DNA of 19,062 bases from an uncultured Collinsella sp. (lineage in GTDB: Bacteria; Actinomycetota; Coriobacteriia; Coriobacteriales; Coriobacteriaceae): contig CAKUBM010000033.1 in the NCBI GenBank assembly GCA_934643145.1, positions 1 to 19,062 on the forward strand. The letters are read 5' to 3'. Numbering within the stretch: the stretch's first letter is position 1; each line of letters begins with the position of its first letter. The notes under the pieces were generated by a model. That model ran no database searches and was not told the DNA's origin. It worked only from the letters and a program-made list of their open reading frames with translations. Position numbers and translations under genes: made by a program. Shown here one piece after another: positions 7,481-14,388 of this stretch.

Positions 7481-8866
7481 CTACGCCGTCATCGGCGCCG
7501 GCTCATGCGGCTCGCCGTTCAGCTCGACGATAACCTGTGTTCCCACGTCCTCCTGGGACTCCACGCGCATACCGGAATCTTCTCCGTAAAAGAAATGGAT
7601 GCGCTGAAGTACGTTGAAGAGCGCCAGGCCGCAACCTCGCTTGATGGAGCCGTCGGCGGTAATGCTCTCGGGCTCCTCTCGGCGATGTTGCTCAAACAGA
7701 TGCGCGCAGACTTCTTCGCTCATACCGATGCCGTCATCTTCGACGATGATCTCCAAGCCGTCATCGGTCTCAAAAGCCCTAACACGAATAGAAAGCGGCT
7801 CGGTCTCGCGCTGCGCATGCTTGATGCAGTTTTCGAGCAGCGGCTGCAAGATAAACGGCGGCACCAGGCTGTCGCGCACCTCAAAGTCGATGTCGACCGA
7901 AACGCGCAGACGGCCGTCGCCATACCGGGCCTGCATAAGATTGATATAGCGAGTGCCCTGTTCCACCTCGTGCTCGAGCGTGGTGAGCGTATCGGAATCA
8001 GAAAGCGTCTGACGATAGTAATTGGAAAAGTCGATCAGCAGCGATCGCGCCTTGTCCGGCTCGGTACGTACGAGCGACACGATGGTGCTGATGGTATTGA
8101 ATAAAAAATGAGGATCGACCTGCGATTGCAAGGCACGCAGCTCCACGCGGGCCGTAAGCTCGTCCTGGCGCTCGAGCTCAAAGCTTGCAAGCTGCGTGGA
8201 AATGAGGTCGGCAAAGCCCGAGGCAAGCGCCGTCTGGCGCATATCGATGCTGCTCAGACGGGGATAATACAGCTCGAGCGTGCCCACGCAATGCCCGCGC
8301 ACGGTAAGCGGTGCGACAATACCGGCGCGCAGGCGCGGAAAGTAGCCGCCCGTCTCGGTCGAGGCATCGCGCGAGAACACGCTTTGCTCACCGCTGTTGA
8401 TCACATTGAGCGTGGTCCGCAGCACCACCGGGGTGCCCGCGGGGCATTTTGCCGAGTCCTCGCCCCAGCTTGCCAACACCTGCTTGCCGTCGGTAAAGCA
8501 GATGGCAGAGGCGATAGTTTCGGACAGGATGATCTTCGAGGCGCCCAGGGCAGCTTCGGGCGTAAGGCCGCGCGACGTGTAGGCGAATATTTTCGACGCG
8601 ATGGCGAGCGTGCGGTCGGTAGCGCTCGATGTGAGGTCGTCGGGAACGACAAAGACGTACGAGAAGAAGAAGCACAGCATGACCAAGCCGGCAATGACGA
8701 CAACGGCCGGAACGGGATTGGGATTATCGGTTAGATCCCAGATGAGCAGCAGGATAAGCAGCGGAACGACAATACCGAGCAAGATGGCTTGAACCACATG
8801 CTGAGCGGTACGAAAGACCTTGGTAGAGTTGTAGCTCTTGCCCAGAATCAGCCTATTGAGATCCAC
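7481..8866 (-). CDS. LytS-like membrane sensor histidine kinase (second system)
   Basis: A 461-residue sensor kinase, paralogous to the one at 1617-2960. Two hydrophobic segments lie near residues 24-43 and 52-74. A GAF-like region covers about 85-225. The H-box QVDPHFLFN (His253) has Asp where most LytS kinases have Asn. The N-box is QPLLENCIKHA (Asn346), the G-box EDDGIGM (376-382), and the glycine lid lies near 411-413. The start is taken as GTG at 8866: AAGGAG lies 6 nt upstream of it, while the in-frame ATG at 8872 abuts that site and longer forms extend back through a terminator. It probably phosphorylates the LytTR regulator 33 bp downstream. The ligand is unknown. Confidence 0.9.
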   Translation of the reverse strand: MDLNRLILGKSYNSTKVFRTAQHVVQAILLGIVVPLLILLLIWDLTDNPNPVPAVVVIAGLVMLCFFFSYVFVVPDDLTSSATDRTLAIASKIFAYTSRGLTPEAALGASKIILSETIASAICFTDGKQVLASWGEDSAKCPAGTPVVLRTTLNVINSGEQSVFSRDASTETGGYFPRLRAGIVAPLTVRGHCVGTLELYYPRLSSIDMRQTALASGFADLISTQLASFELERQDELTARVELRALQSQVDPHFLFNTISTIVSLVRTEPDKARSLLIDFSNYYRQTLSDSDTLTTLEHEVEQGTRYINLMQARYGDGRLRVSVDIDFEVRDSLVPPFILQPLLENCIKHAQRETEPLSIRVRAFETDDGLEIIVEDDGIGMSEEVCAHLFEQHRREEPESITADGSIKRGCGLALFNVLQRIHFFYGEDSGMRVESQEDVGTQVIVELNGEPHEPAPMTA

Positions 8867-8899
8867 TGTCATCTCCTTCTTACTGACGCACCCCATAGC

Positions 8900-8925
8900 A
8901 ATAAAGAGGGCCGCAAGCGACCCTC
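8900..8925 (-). terminator. Terminator after amidohydrolase, in leader of second kinase
   Basis: On the minus strand, GAGGGTCGC (8925-8917) pairs with GCGGCCCTC (8914-8906), including one G-U pair, followed by TTTATTGC. It lies 60 bp beyond the amidohydrolase stop and only about 35 nt before the GTG start of the kinase, so it sits inside the likely leader of that gene. The U-tract is short. Confidence 0.6.
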
Positions 8926-8928
8926 TCC

Positions 8929-8943
8929 ATTGCATTATGCAAT
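8929..8943 (-). promoter_or_regulatory. 15-bp palindrome with -10-like box
   Basis: ATTGCAT-A-ATGCAAT is a perfect 7+1+7 inverted repeat. On the minus strand its centre contains CATAAT, a possible -10 box for the kinase operon. A palindrome over a -10 is a typical repressor operator layout. No good -35 is visible, so the promoter is tentative. Confidence 0.35.
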
Positions 8944-8984
8944 CAAATACTGTGTTTTACATCCAGCCATCGATGAACGGTAGC

Positions 8985-10262
8985 TTAGGCGCTGTACTTG
9001 TTTGCCTCGCCGAAGGTGCCGGCCTCGACAATCCAGCCGTCCTTCATGATGACATCCATGTTGTCGGTGTTGAGCACGTGGATGTCGGCGGCGACGTCAC
9101 CGTTGACGACCAGCAGGTCGGCGCACTTGCCGGCCTCGATGGAACCGGTCTCGTCCTCGATGTGGCACATCTTGGCACCGTTAAGGGTGGCACAGGTGAT
9201 GGTCTCGACCGGGGTGAAACCGATCTTGTCGACGAACTCGTACATCTCCTCGATGGAGCAGGTGCCGTACGGGGTGACGAAGGAGAAGGAGTCGGAGCCG
9301 ATCGTCATGACGACGCCGCGCTTCTTGGCCTCGCGCAGGCAGTCGTAGTTGCGCTGCAGCTCCTTCTCGACCAGGGTGCCCTCGTACTTGTCGTGCAGCT
9401 CGGGGACGTAGACGGGCGGATAGGTGGCGTACCAGGTGGGCAGGAAGGCAATCGTCGGGGTGAAGAAGGTGCCCTGCTCGGCCATGAGGTCCATGGTGCG
9501 CTCATCGATGTCGAAGCCGTGAATCAGCTGCTCGCAGCCAAAGCGGACGGAATCGTAGGCAGCGGCGTGGTTGTTGTAGCAGTGGCTCCACACGGGAATG
9601 CCGACCATCTTGGCCTCTTCGACCACAGCCTGAATCTCCTCGGAGCAGTAGTGTTGGTCGCGACCGGAGTCCCAGCGCCAGATGCCGCCACCGGTAGCCC
9701 AGATCTTGATGGCATCGGGGTTCTCACGCAGGCGACGACGGACAGCCTTGCGCAGATCCCAAGGACCGTCGACCTGATCGCCCCAGGGGTGCGATTCCTT
9801 GTTGAGCTCCTGGGTGCAGTGGTGGGAGTCGCCGTGGCCGGCAACGCGGCAGAAGCCAAGGCCGGTAGCCAGAACGCGCGGGCCCTTGAAGACGCCCTTG
9901 TCGATGCAGTCACGGATCTGGATACCAAAGCGGCCGATCTCGCAGACGGTGGTGAGGCCGTGGGTGAGGCAGTCGTAGGCCTGCTTGACGGCGACGGCCT
10001 GCTTCTCGAGGAGTGGCTGCATGACCCAGTCTGTGTCATCGTCGGTCAAGTTGCCCGAGAAGTGCAGGTGGGTGTCGATCAGGCCGGGAAGGACGGTCTT
10101 GCCGGCGGCGTCGATGACCTCAACGCCCTCGGGAAGGTCCTGCATGGCGCCGGCGTACTCGATCTTGCCGTTGTCGTCGACGAGAACGAGGGAGTTCTCG
10201 ACCGGCTCGGCACCGGTACCGTCGATGAGCTTGCCGCCAACGATTGCATACTTAGTGGACAT
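8985..10262 (-). CDS. Metal-dependent amidohydrolase (dipeptidase/imidazolonepropionase-like)
   Basis: A 425-residue TIM-barrel amidohydrolase of the COG1228 type, cytosolic. Binuclear metal ligands can be placed: His65 and His67 (DTHLH), Lys186 in IKIWATGGG (expected carboxylated lysine), His227 (SHCYN), His248 (IHGFD) and Asp324 (GSDS). The N- and C-terminal beta segments (GTGAEP and GSIEAGKCADLLVV) form the usual small sandwich domain. The nearest known activities of this group are Xaa-Pro/Xaa-Arg/Lys dipeptidase and N-acyl-amino-acid hydrolysis, but the exact substrate cannot be read. The ATG at 10262 follows AAGGAGG. The APC permease is 131 bp upstream on the same strand, suggesting an import-and-hydrolyse pair. 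Codon use is strongly biased, with no TTA, CTA or TCA, as in PFOR. Confidence 0.88.
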   Translation of the reverse strand: MSTKYAIVGGKLIDGTGAEPVENSLVLVDDNGKIEYAGAMQDLPEGVEVIDAAGKTVLPGLIDTHLHFSGNLTDDDTDWVMQPLLEKQAVAVKQAYDCLTHGLTTVCEIGRFGIQIRDCIDKGVFKGPRVLATGLGFCRVAGHGDSHHCTQELNKESHPWGDQVDGPWDLRKAVRRRLRENPDAIKIWATGGGIWRWDSGRDQHYCSEEIQAVVEEAKMVGIPVWSHCYNNHAAAYDSVRFGCEQLIHGFDIDERTMDLMAEQGTFFTPTIAFLPTWYATYPPVYVPELHDKYEGTLVEKELQRNYDCLREAKKRGVVMTIGSDSFSFVTPYGTCSIEEMYEFVDKIGFTPVETITCATLNGAKMCHIEDETGSIEAGKCADLLVVNGDVAADIHVLNTDNMDVIMKDGWIVEAGTFGEANKYSA

Positions 10263-10292
10263 GGTTCCTCCTTATGGATCCATATAGTGGGC

Positions 10293-10316
10293 GAGGCCGT
10301 GTTGGGTTAAGGCCTC
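10293..10316 (-). other. Hairpin between permease and amidohydrolase genes
   Basis: GAGGCC (10293-10298) and GGCCTC (10311-10316) form a 6-bp stem 30 bp upstream of the amidohydrolase start. No U-tract follows on either strand, so it is unlikely to stop transcription. It may stabilise or process a permease-amidohydrolase mRNA, or be an operator. No convincing promoter is seen in the 131-bp gap, which favours co-transcription. Confidence 0.35.
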
Positions 10317-10393
10317 ACAAAGCTACCCAAGTGGCGCCGGGTTCGGTGCGCGGAAGAGAGGGGCCCGCACACCTGATCCGCCCCGGCTCGGCG

Positions 10394-11845
10394 TTACTTT
10401 TTGCGGGAATTAGTGAAGGCCATGAGAGCCAGGCCGACGGCCAGCCAGCCGATCACGATGCTCCACTCCACCATGTTGAGAGAGGCGGGAGAGAACGGAA
10501 TCACGAGCAGGCCGATGATGATGGCGCAGGCAGCGATAGCGAGGCCGATGCCAAACTTGCCGCCGGGCACCTCGTAGGGACGAGGCAGGTCGGGCTCGGT
10601 GAAGCGCATGCGCAGACAAGCGAGGGCGACCATGCCGCAGGAGAAGATGAAGGCGAGAGCCGACACGTTGGTCAGAGGGATGAGCATGTTCTTGCCCAGG
10701 AACGGACCGACGACGGTGATGACGCCCAAGACGACGCAGGCAAGCTTGGGAGCGCCGGACTTGGGGTCGACCTCGGCGAACTGCTCGGGCAGCTGGCCCT
10801 TGCGGCCCATGGCGAGCATGATGCGGCTCGTGGCGCCGTAGAAGGAGTTCATCGGGCCCATGGGTCCAAGCGTGGCGATGACGAGCATGGCCAGGTACAG
10901 GAGCATGTTGATGCCCTTGAGGCAGGCAAGCGCGGGAACCGGGCTCTTAACAAACTCATGCCAGTCGAGGATGGTGCCGAACGAGTAGATGCAAACCATG
11001 TAGAAGCCGCCGGCGGCCAGCAGGGCCAGGGAGATGATCTTGCCGAACTTGTTCCAGTTGAGGCCCTCGGCTGCTTCCTCAGCCTGCTGAGGAATGGTGT
11101 CGAAACCGGCGTAGAAGAACGGGGTCAGAACCAGGACCGACACGATGCCGGCAAACAGGCTGGTGCTCTCGGTAGCGGCCTTGCCGCCGCCAGCGCCGGT
11201 GACCTGGGAGAACACGGGCATGGCGTTGTCCGGCGAGCCGGTGAACAGTGAGACGCCCATGGCGAGCAGCATGCCGCAGAGCAGAGCCTTGGTCAGGAAG
11301 GCCTGGAGCTTGGCGGCCGAACTGGCACCGCGGAAGTTGAGGAAGATGACGTAGACTGCAAAGCCGAGCGCGATCAGCGTCGGGAACAGGTAGACGTCGG
11401 CCCCCAGGATGGTGTAGAGCTTGACGGCGCGCAGCCACTCAAGGCCGGGCAGGCTGCCGAACATCTCGGACACGAGGGTCGAAATGGCGATGGCCTCCCA
11501 CGGGCACAGGATGCCGTTGCCCAGGGCCAAAAGCCATCCGGTGATGTAGCTCAGCGTACGGCCAAAGCTACGATCGACATACTCGACGATGCCGCCCGAG
11601 ATGGGGATAGCGGCCGTGAGCTCACCAAAAACAGCTCCGACGGGCACGAGGAAGATTGCACCCAAGAGGAATGCGATCATAGCGGGAACGGGACCGCCGC
11701 CCACGACCATCCAGTCGCCGACCTGCAGAACCCAACCGGTACCGATGATGGCACCGAAACCGATGGTGAAGAAGTTCCAGAGCGAGAGCGTTTTTTTCAT
11801 GCCGCCGTTATCCTCGACTGCAACCTCTGCGTTCTTGTCCGCCAT
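10394..11845 (-). CDS. APC-family amino acid permease
   Basis: A 483-residue integral membrane protein with about 12-13 hydrophobic segments. The first helix contains GFGAIIGTGW (29-38), the unwound-helix glycine motif of APC superfamily transporters. It is followed by PISGGIVEYVDRSFG (about 93-107), also typical of amino acid/polyamine transporters. The ATG at 11845 is chosen because GGAGGGG lies just upstream. The reading frame stays open about 300 bp further upstream, but that stretch would encode a very basic tail and crosses a hairpin. The gene probably shares a transcript with the amidohydrolase downstream. Expected role: proton- or exchange-driven import of an amino acid or related amine. 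The substrate is unresolved. Confidence 0.9.
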   Translation of the reverse strand: MADKNAEVAVEDNGGMKKTLSLWNFFTIGFGAIIGTGWVLQVGDWMVVGGGPVPAMIAFLLGAIFLVPVGAVFGELTAAIPISGGIVEYVDRSFGRTLSYITGWLLALGNGILCPWEAIAISTLVSEMFGSLPGLEWLRAVKLYTILGADVYLFPTLIALGFAVYVIFLNFRGASSAAKLQAFLTKALLCGMLLAMGVSLFTGSPDNAMPVFSQVTGAGGGKAATESTSLFAGIVSVLVLTPFFYAGFDTIPQQAEEAAEGLNWNKFGKIISLALLAAGGFYMVCIYSFGTILDWHEFVKSPVPALACLKGINMLLYLAMLVIATLGPMGPMNSFYGATSRIMLAMGRKGQLPEQFAEVDPKSGAPKLACVVLGVITVVGPFLGKNMLIPLTNVSALAFIFSCGMVALACLRMRFTEPDLPRPYEVPGGKFGIGLAIAACAIIIGLLVIPFSPASLNMVEWSIVIGWLAVGLALMAFTNSRKK

Positions 11846-11865
11846 TGTTCCCCTCCTTTCCTTTT

Positions 11866-11883
11866 TGACGCCCCTTGGCGTCA
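11866..11883 (-). other. Hairpin in permease leader
   Basis: TGACGCC (11866-11872) and GGCGTCA (11877-11883) form a perfect 7-bp stem with a 4-base loop, ending about 10 nt before the GGAGG ribosome site of the permease. There is no U-tract on the minus strand, so it is more likely a 5' UTR stabiliser or a protein-binding operator than a terminator. Confidence 0.45.
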
Positions 11884-12148
11884 CCCCTTGCGCAGCCTGT
11901 TTTGCCGCGCGCTTTAATTTCGTGGCTTTAAGATACGGCCTTGGCACAGCAACGCCGCTTGTGGCTCGACCGAAGGCAGAACTGTAAAACGAGCGGCGCC
12001 GTTTTTGGGACGAACGGCGGAAGACGTCATTCGTCTTGGACGCTTTCATCTTGTCTGCTTTTGAAGACCTGTTGCCATGACGCTTGGCGCGCGGCGCGGC
12101 AACGTTCATACCGTTTGTAGGGCTTTTGGCGCACATACCCATGCGTCG

Positions 12149-12168
12149 TACATCTTTTTATGTAGGAT
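12149..12168 (+). promoter_or_regulatory. Possible -10 region of the C39-like gene
   Basis: TAGGAT (12163-12168) lies about 33 nt before the ATG at 12201. A small inverted repeat, TACAT (12149-12153) and ATGTA (12160-12164), overlaps it. No good -35 box is present at the usual distance, so this is a weak promoter call. Confidence 0.3.
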
Positions 12169-12200
12169 AGACAAGTTACACACGAGGCAAGGTGATTCGA

Positions 12201-13202
12201 ATGGCATACGGATACAACGATGGCGACCAGCGGCCACAAAGTGTGCGCCTTGCCGGTCGCACTACGCCAACGCCCAGAAGCACCTCCGACAACGACAGCC
12301 CGCAACGGCCACAAGAGCAGCTTGGGGCTTCTTCGCGGCAACAAAGCCGCACCGCGCAGCAGTCAAACCGCGCGAGCACGAGCACGCGCCAACGCCAGAC
12401 CGACGCATCGCAGCCACGCCGCCATGATCGCCGTAAGACCGACTACTACGTTAAGCGCTCCTTTTCGCAACCCCAACGCGGCCGCGGCAGCTCGGGCTCT
12501 CATCCCGCGCCACATGCCAATAGCCATGGACTGCCCGTCCGCCGCCTTCGCCTTGCGCTTTGTTCCATTGCCGCCTGCCTGGTCTTTTTGTTCTTGGGAT
12601 CCTGCATCTCTCACGGCTCAGCCGGTCTTGAACCGACCGCCGAGGATAAGCTGCTCAAGGCCCCGGTCACTCCCGGCTATTCGTTTGCGTTCTCGACCCC
12701 GCGGTCGCAATGGCAGGCCGACACCATGCCTCATATCTACCAGATCGATCCCGCATGGTCGGAGCTCCCCTACGCCGGCGGCACCATTCGCGAAAATGCC
12801 TGCGGCCCCACCTGCCTTACCATGGTCTACATATTTAAGACCGGCCGCACCGATAAGACGCCGGTCGATATATGCGCACTGGCCGAAGCCGGCAATTACG
12901 CCCCCACCGGTGCCACCGAGTGGTCGTTTATGACAGGAGGCGCGTGGCAGCTGGGACTCAACGGGACACAGCTCTATAACGATCGCGACTCGATGACCCA
13001 GGCACTTCGCTCGGGTGCGCCCATCATCGCCGCAGTGCGCCCCGGCACCTTTACCAACGTGGGTCACTACATCGTGCTCTACGGTATCGACGACGCCAAC
13101 CAGATTGGCGTCTGCGACCCCAACTCGGCCAGCCGCAGCGCCCGCCGCTGGGGCGTCGTAGAGGTCCTCAACGAAGTCGAAGCCATGTGGGCCTACTACT
13201 AG
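12201..13202 (+). CDS. Membrane-anchored C39-like cysteine peptidase domain protein
   Basis: A 333-residue protein. Residues 1-112 are low-complexity and rich in Gln, Arg and Ser, probably disordered and cytoplasmic. One hydrophobic helix (about 115-136) follows Arg-rich residues, so the remainder should face outside. Residues 178-333 form a Peptidase_C39-like domain with Cys201 in NACGPTC, His289 in GHYIVLYGID and Asp306 in CDPNS as the expected catalytic triad. The ATG at 12201 is chosen because AAGG lies 9 nt upstream; a GTG at 12192 overlaps that site. It is the only complete plus-strand gene, flanked by divergent and convergent neighbours. C39_2 proteins of this type have no ABC transporter attached; the role may be cell-wall or bacteriocin-like peptide cleavage. 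The substrate is unknown. Confidence 0.85.
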   Translation: MAYGYNDGDQRPQSVRLAGRTTPTPRSTSDNDSPQRPQEQLGASSRQQSRTAQQSNRASTSTRQRQTDASQPRRHDRRKTDYYVKRSFSQPQRGRGSSGSHPAPHANSHGLPVRRLRLALCSIAACLVFLFLGSCISHGSAGLEPTAEDKLLKAPVTPGYSFAFSTPRSQWQADTMPHIYQIDPAWSELPYAGGTIRENACGPTCLTMVYIFKTGRTDKTPVDICALAEAGNYAPTGATEWSFMTGGAWQLGLNGTQLYNDRDSMTQALRSGAPIIAAVRPGTFTNVGHYIVLYGIDDANQIGVCDPNSASRSARRWGVVEVLNEVEAMWAYY

Positions 13203-13254
13203 TCGTTTAAGAACGTCCCCAATGACTACCCACCCATCGGAAACTCGGTGAATA

Positions 13255-13289
13255 GCAAAAGCCCCGCAGCCGGAGCGGACTGCGGGGCT
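13255..13289 (-). terminator. Terminator of carbamate kinase
   Basis: AGCCCCGCAG (13260-13269) and CTGCGGGGCT (13280-13289) form a perfect 10-bp stem. On the minus strand TTTTGCT follows. On the plus strand no T-run follows, although the hairpin would still lie downstream of the converging C39-like gene. The stem sequence nearly matches the terminator at 771-821. Confidence 0.8.
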
Positions 13290-13308
13290 CATGAAGAGAG
13301 GCTAGTTT

Positions 13309-13332
13309 GTGGGCGCTTTGCCTAGCGCCCAC
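13309..13332 (-). other. Second hairpin after carbamate kinase
   Basis: GTGGGCGCT (13309-13317) and AGCGCCCAC (13324-13332) form a perfect 9-bp stem with a 6-base loop, 23 bp after the carbamate kinase stop and before its terminator. Neither strand has a U-tract. It may protect the mRNA 3' end from exonucleases. Confidence 0.55.
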
Positions 13333-13354
13333 GAGAGAGGCAACAGAGTAGAAA

Positions 13355-14317
13355 CTACTCGTGGATGCGGGTACCGGAGAGGCCGGCCATGGTCTCGGCG
13401 GCCTTGTCCAGAGCGCCGATGATGCAGGTGCGGCCCTTGCGGGAACGGGCGAACTTGATGGCAGCGCGGACCTTGGGCTCCATGGAACCCTTGCCGAACT
13501 GGCCCTCGTCGGCCAGGCGCTCGGCCTCGTCGGCGGTGAGGTCCTCGAGCTCCTCCTGGTTGGGCTTGCCGAAGTTGATGGCGACATGCTCGACGGCGGT
13601 CAGCAGGAACAGGACGTCGGCGTCGCAGTCCTCGGCCAGCAGCTCGCCGCCCAGGTCCTTGTCGATGACGGCGGGAACGCCCTTGTAGCAACCCTTGTTC
13701 TCGTAGTCGCGGACGACAGGGATGCCGCCGCCACCGCAGGCGATGACGATGAACTCGTTGTCGAGCAGGTTGAGGATGGAGTCGGCCTCGACGATCTTCT
13801 TGGGATCGGGGGAAGCGACGACGCGACGCCAGCCGCGGCCGGAATCCTCGACGAAGACCTTGGAAGGATCCTCGGCCATGAACTCCTTGGCCTGCTCCTC
13901 GGTGTAGAAGGGGCCGATCGGCTTGGTCGGGTTCTTGAACGCGGGGTCGTCGGGGTCGCACTCGATCTGGGTGACGACGGTGGCGGCGTGCCAACGCTTG
14001 TAGCGCTTGTGCATCTCGCGGCCGATGCCCTGCTGCAGGTGATAGCCGATGTAGCCCTGGGACATGGCGCCGCACTCGGGCAGCGGCATCTCGGGGGTGC
14101 CGATGGCGTCGTGGGCGGCGGCGAAGGCGTTCTGGATCATGCCGACCTGCGGGCCGTTGCCGTGGGTGATGATAATCTCGTTGCCCTGCTCGATCAGGCC
14201 GAGAAGGGCGTGGGCGGTGTTGCTCACGGCCTCGATCTGCTCGACGGGGTTGTTGCCGAGGGCGTTGCCGCCAAGGGCGACGACAATACGATCGGGCTTG
14301 CCAAGAGGCTTAGACAT
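13355..14317 (-). CDS. arcC: Carbamate kinase
   Basis: A 320-residue cytosolic enzyme of the amino acid kinase fold that makes ATP and carbamate from carbamoyl phosphate and ADP. Seen motifs: VALGGNALG (13-21), THGNGPQVG (51-59), CGAMSQGYIGYHLQQ (82-96), ACGGGGIPV (193-201), DKDLGGELLA (219-228) and TAVEHVAINFGKP (240-252). Length fits the family (about 310). The ATG at 14317 follows AAAGGA. No arginine deiminase or ornithine carbamoyltransferase gene is adjacent, so the carbamoyl phosphate source (arginine, agmatine, ureido compounds) is unknown. The gene forms its own unit with a long AT-rich upstream region and a terminator at 13255-13289. It contains no TTA, CTA or TCA codon, suggesting high expression. 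Confidence 0.95.
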   Translation of the reverse strand: MSKPLGKPDRIVVALGGNALGNNPVEQIEAVSNTAHALLGLIEQGNEIIITHGNGPQVGMIQNAFAAAHDAIGTPEMPLPECGAMSQGYIGYHLQQGIGREMHKRYKRWHAATVVTQIECDPDDPAFKNPTKPIGPFYTEEQAKEFMAEDPSKVFVEDSGRGWRRVVASPDPKKIVEADSILNLLDNEFIVIACGGGGIPVVRDYENKGCYKGVPAVIDKDLGGELLAEDCDADVLFLLTAVEHVAINFGKPNQEELEDLTADEAERLADEGQFGKGSMEPKVRAAIKFARSRKGRTCIIGALDKAAETMAGLSGTRIHE

Positions 14318-14354
14318 TGCTGGAATCCTTTCTGTAAAAGGCCTACAACCCATT

Positions 14355-14388
14355 AATAACCCGCGTCCGTGCGATACGCGAGTTTATT
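14355..14388 (-). promoter_or_regulatory. Inverted repeat in carbamate kinase leader
   Basis: AATAACCCGCG (14355-14365) and CGCGAGTTTATT (14377-14388) can pair with one bulge and one G-U pair, about 40 nt before the start codon. There is no U-tract directly after it on the minus strand. It could be an operator or a 5' UTR stem-loop. No ligand or protein can be assigned. Confidence 0.35.

Larger units (their letters stand above)
11846..12200. other. Divergent intergenic region, permease and C39-like gene
   Basis: These 355 bp lie between divergently transcribed genes and should hold both promoters. It contains a 7-bp hairpin beside the permease ribosome site, an inverted repeat AAGACG/CGTCTT (12021-12037), and two adjacent 9-mers that fit the LytTR half-site pattern (AACGTTCAT and ACCGTTTGT, 12101-12118). 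No further gene is supported. Confidence 0.5.

Noticed and set aside
8867..8935. Longer N-terminus for the second kinase
   Set aside because: It would be read through an intrinsic terminator hairpin, and the AAGGAG site fits the GTG at 8866.
8838..10310. Open frame of about 490 codons opposite the amidohydrolase
   Set aside because: Same codon-bias shadow effect; it overlaps a gene with complete metal ligands.
11846..12142. N-terminal extension of about 99 residues for the APC permease
   Set aside because: The extension is very basic and low-complexity, crosses a leader hairpin, and an excellent GGAGG site precedes the ATG at 11845.
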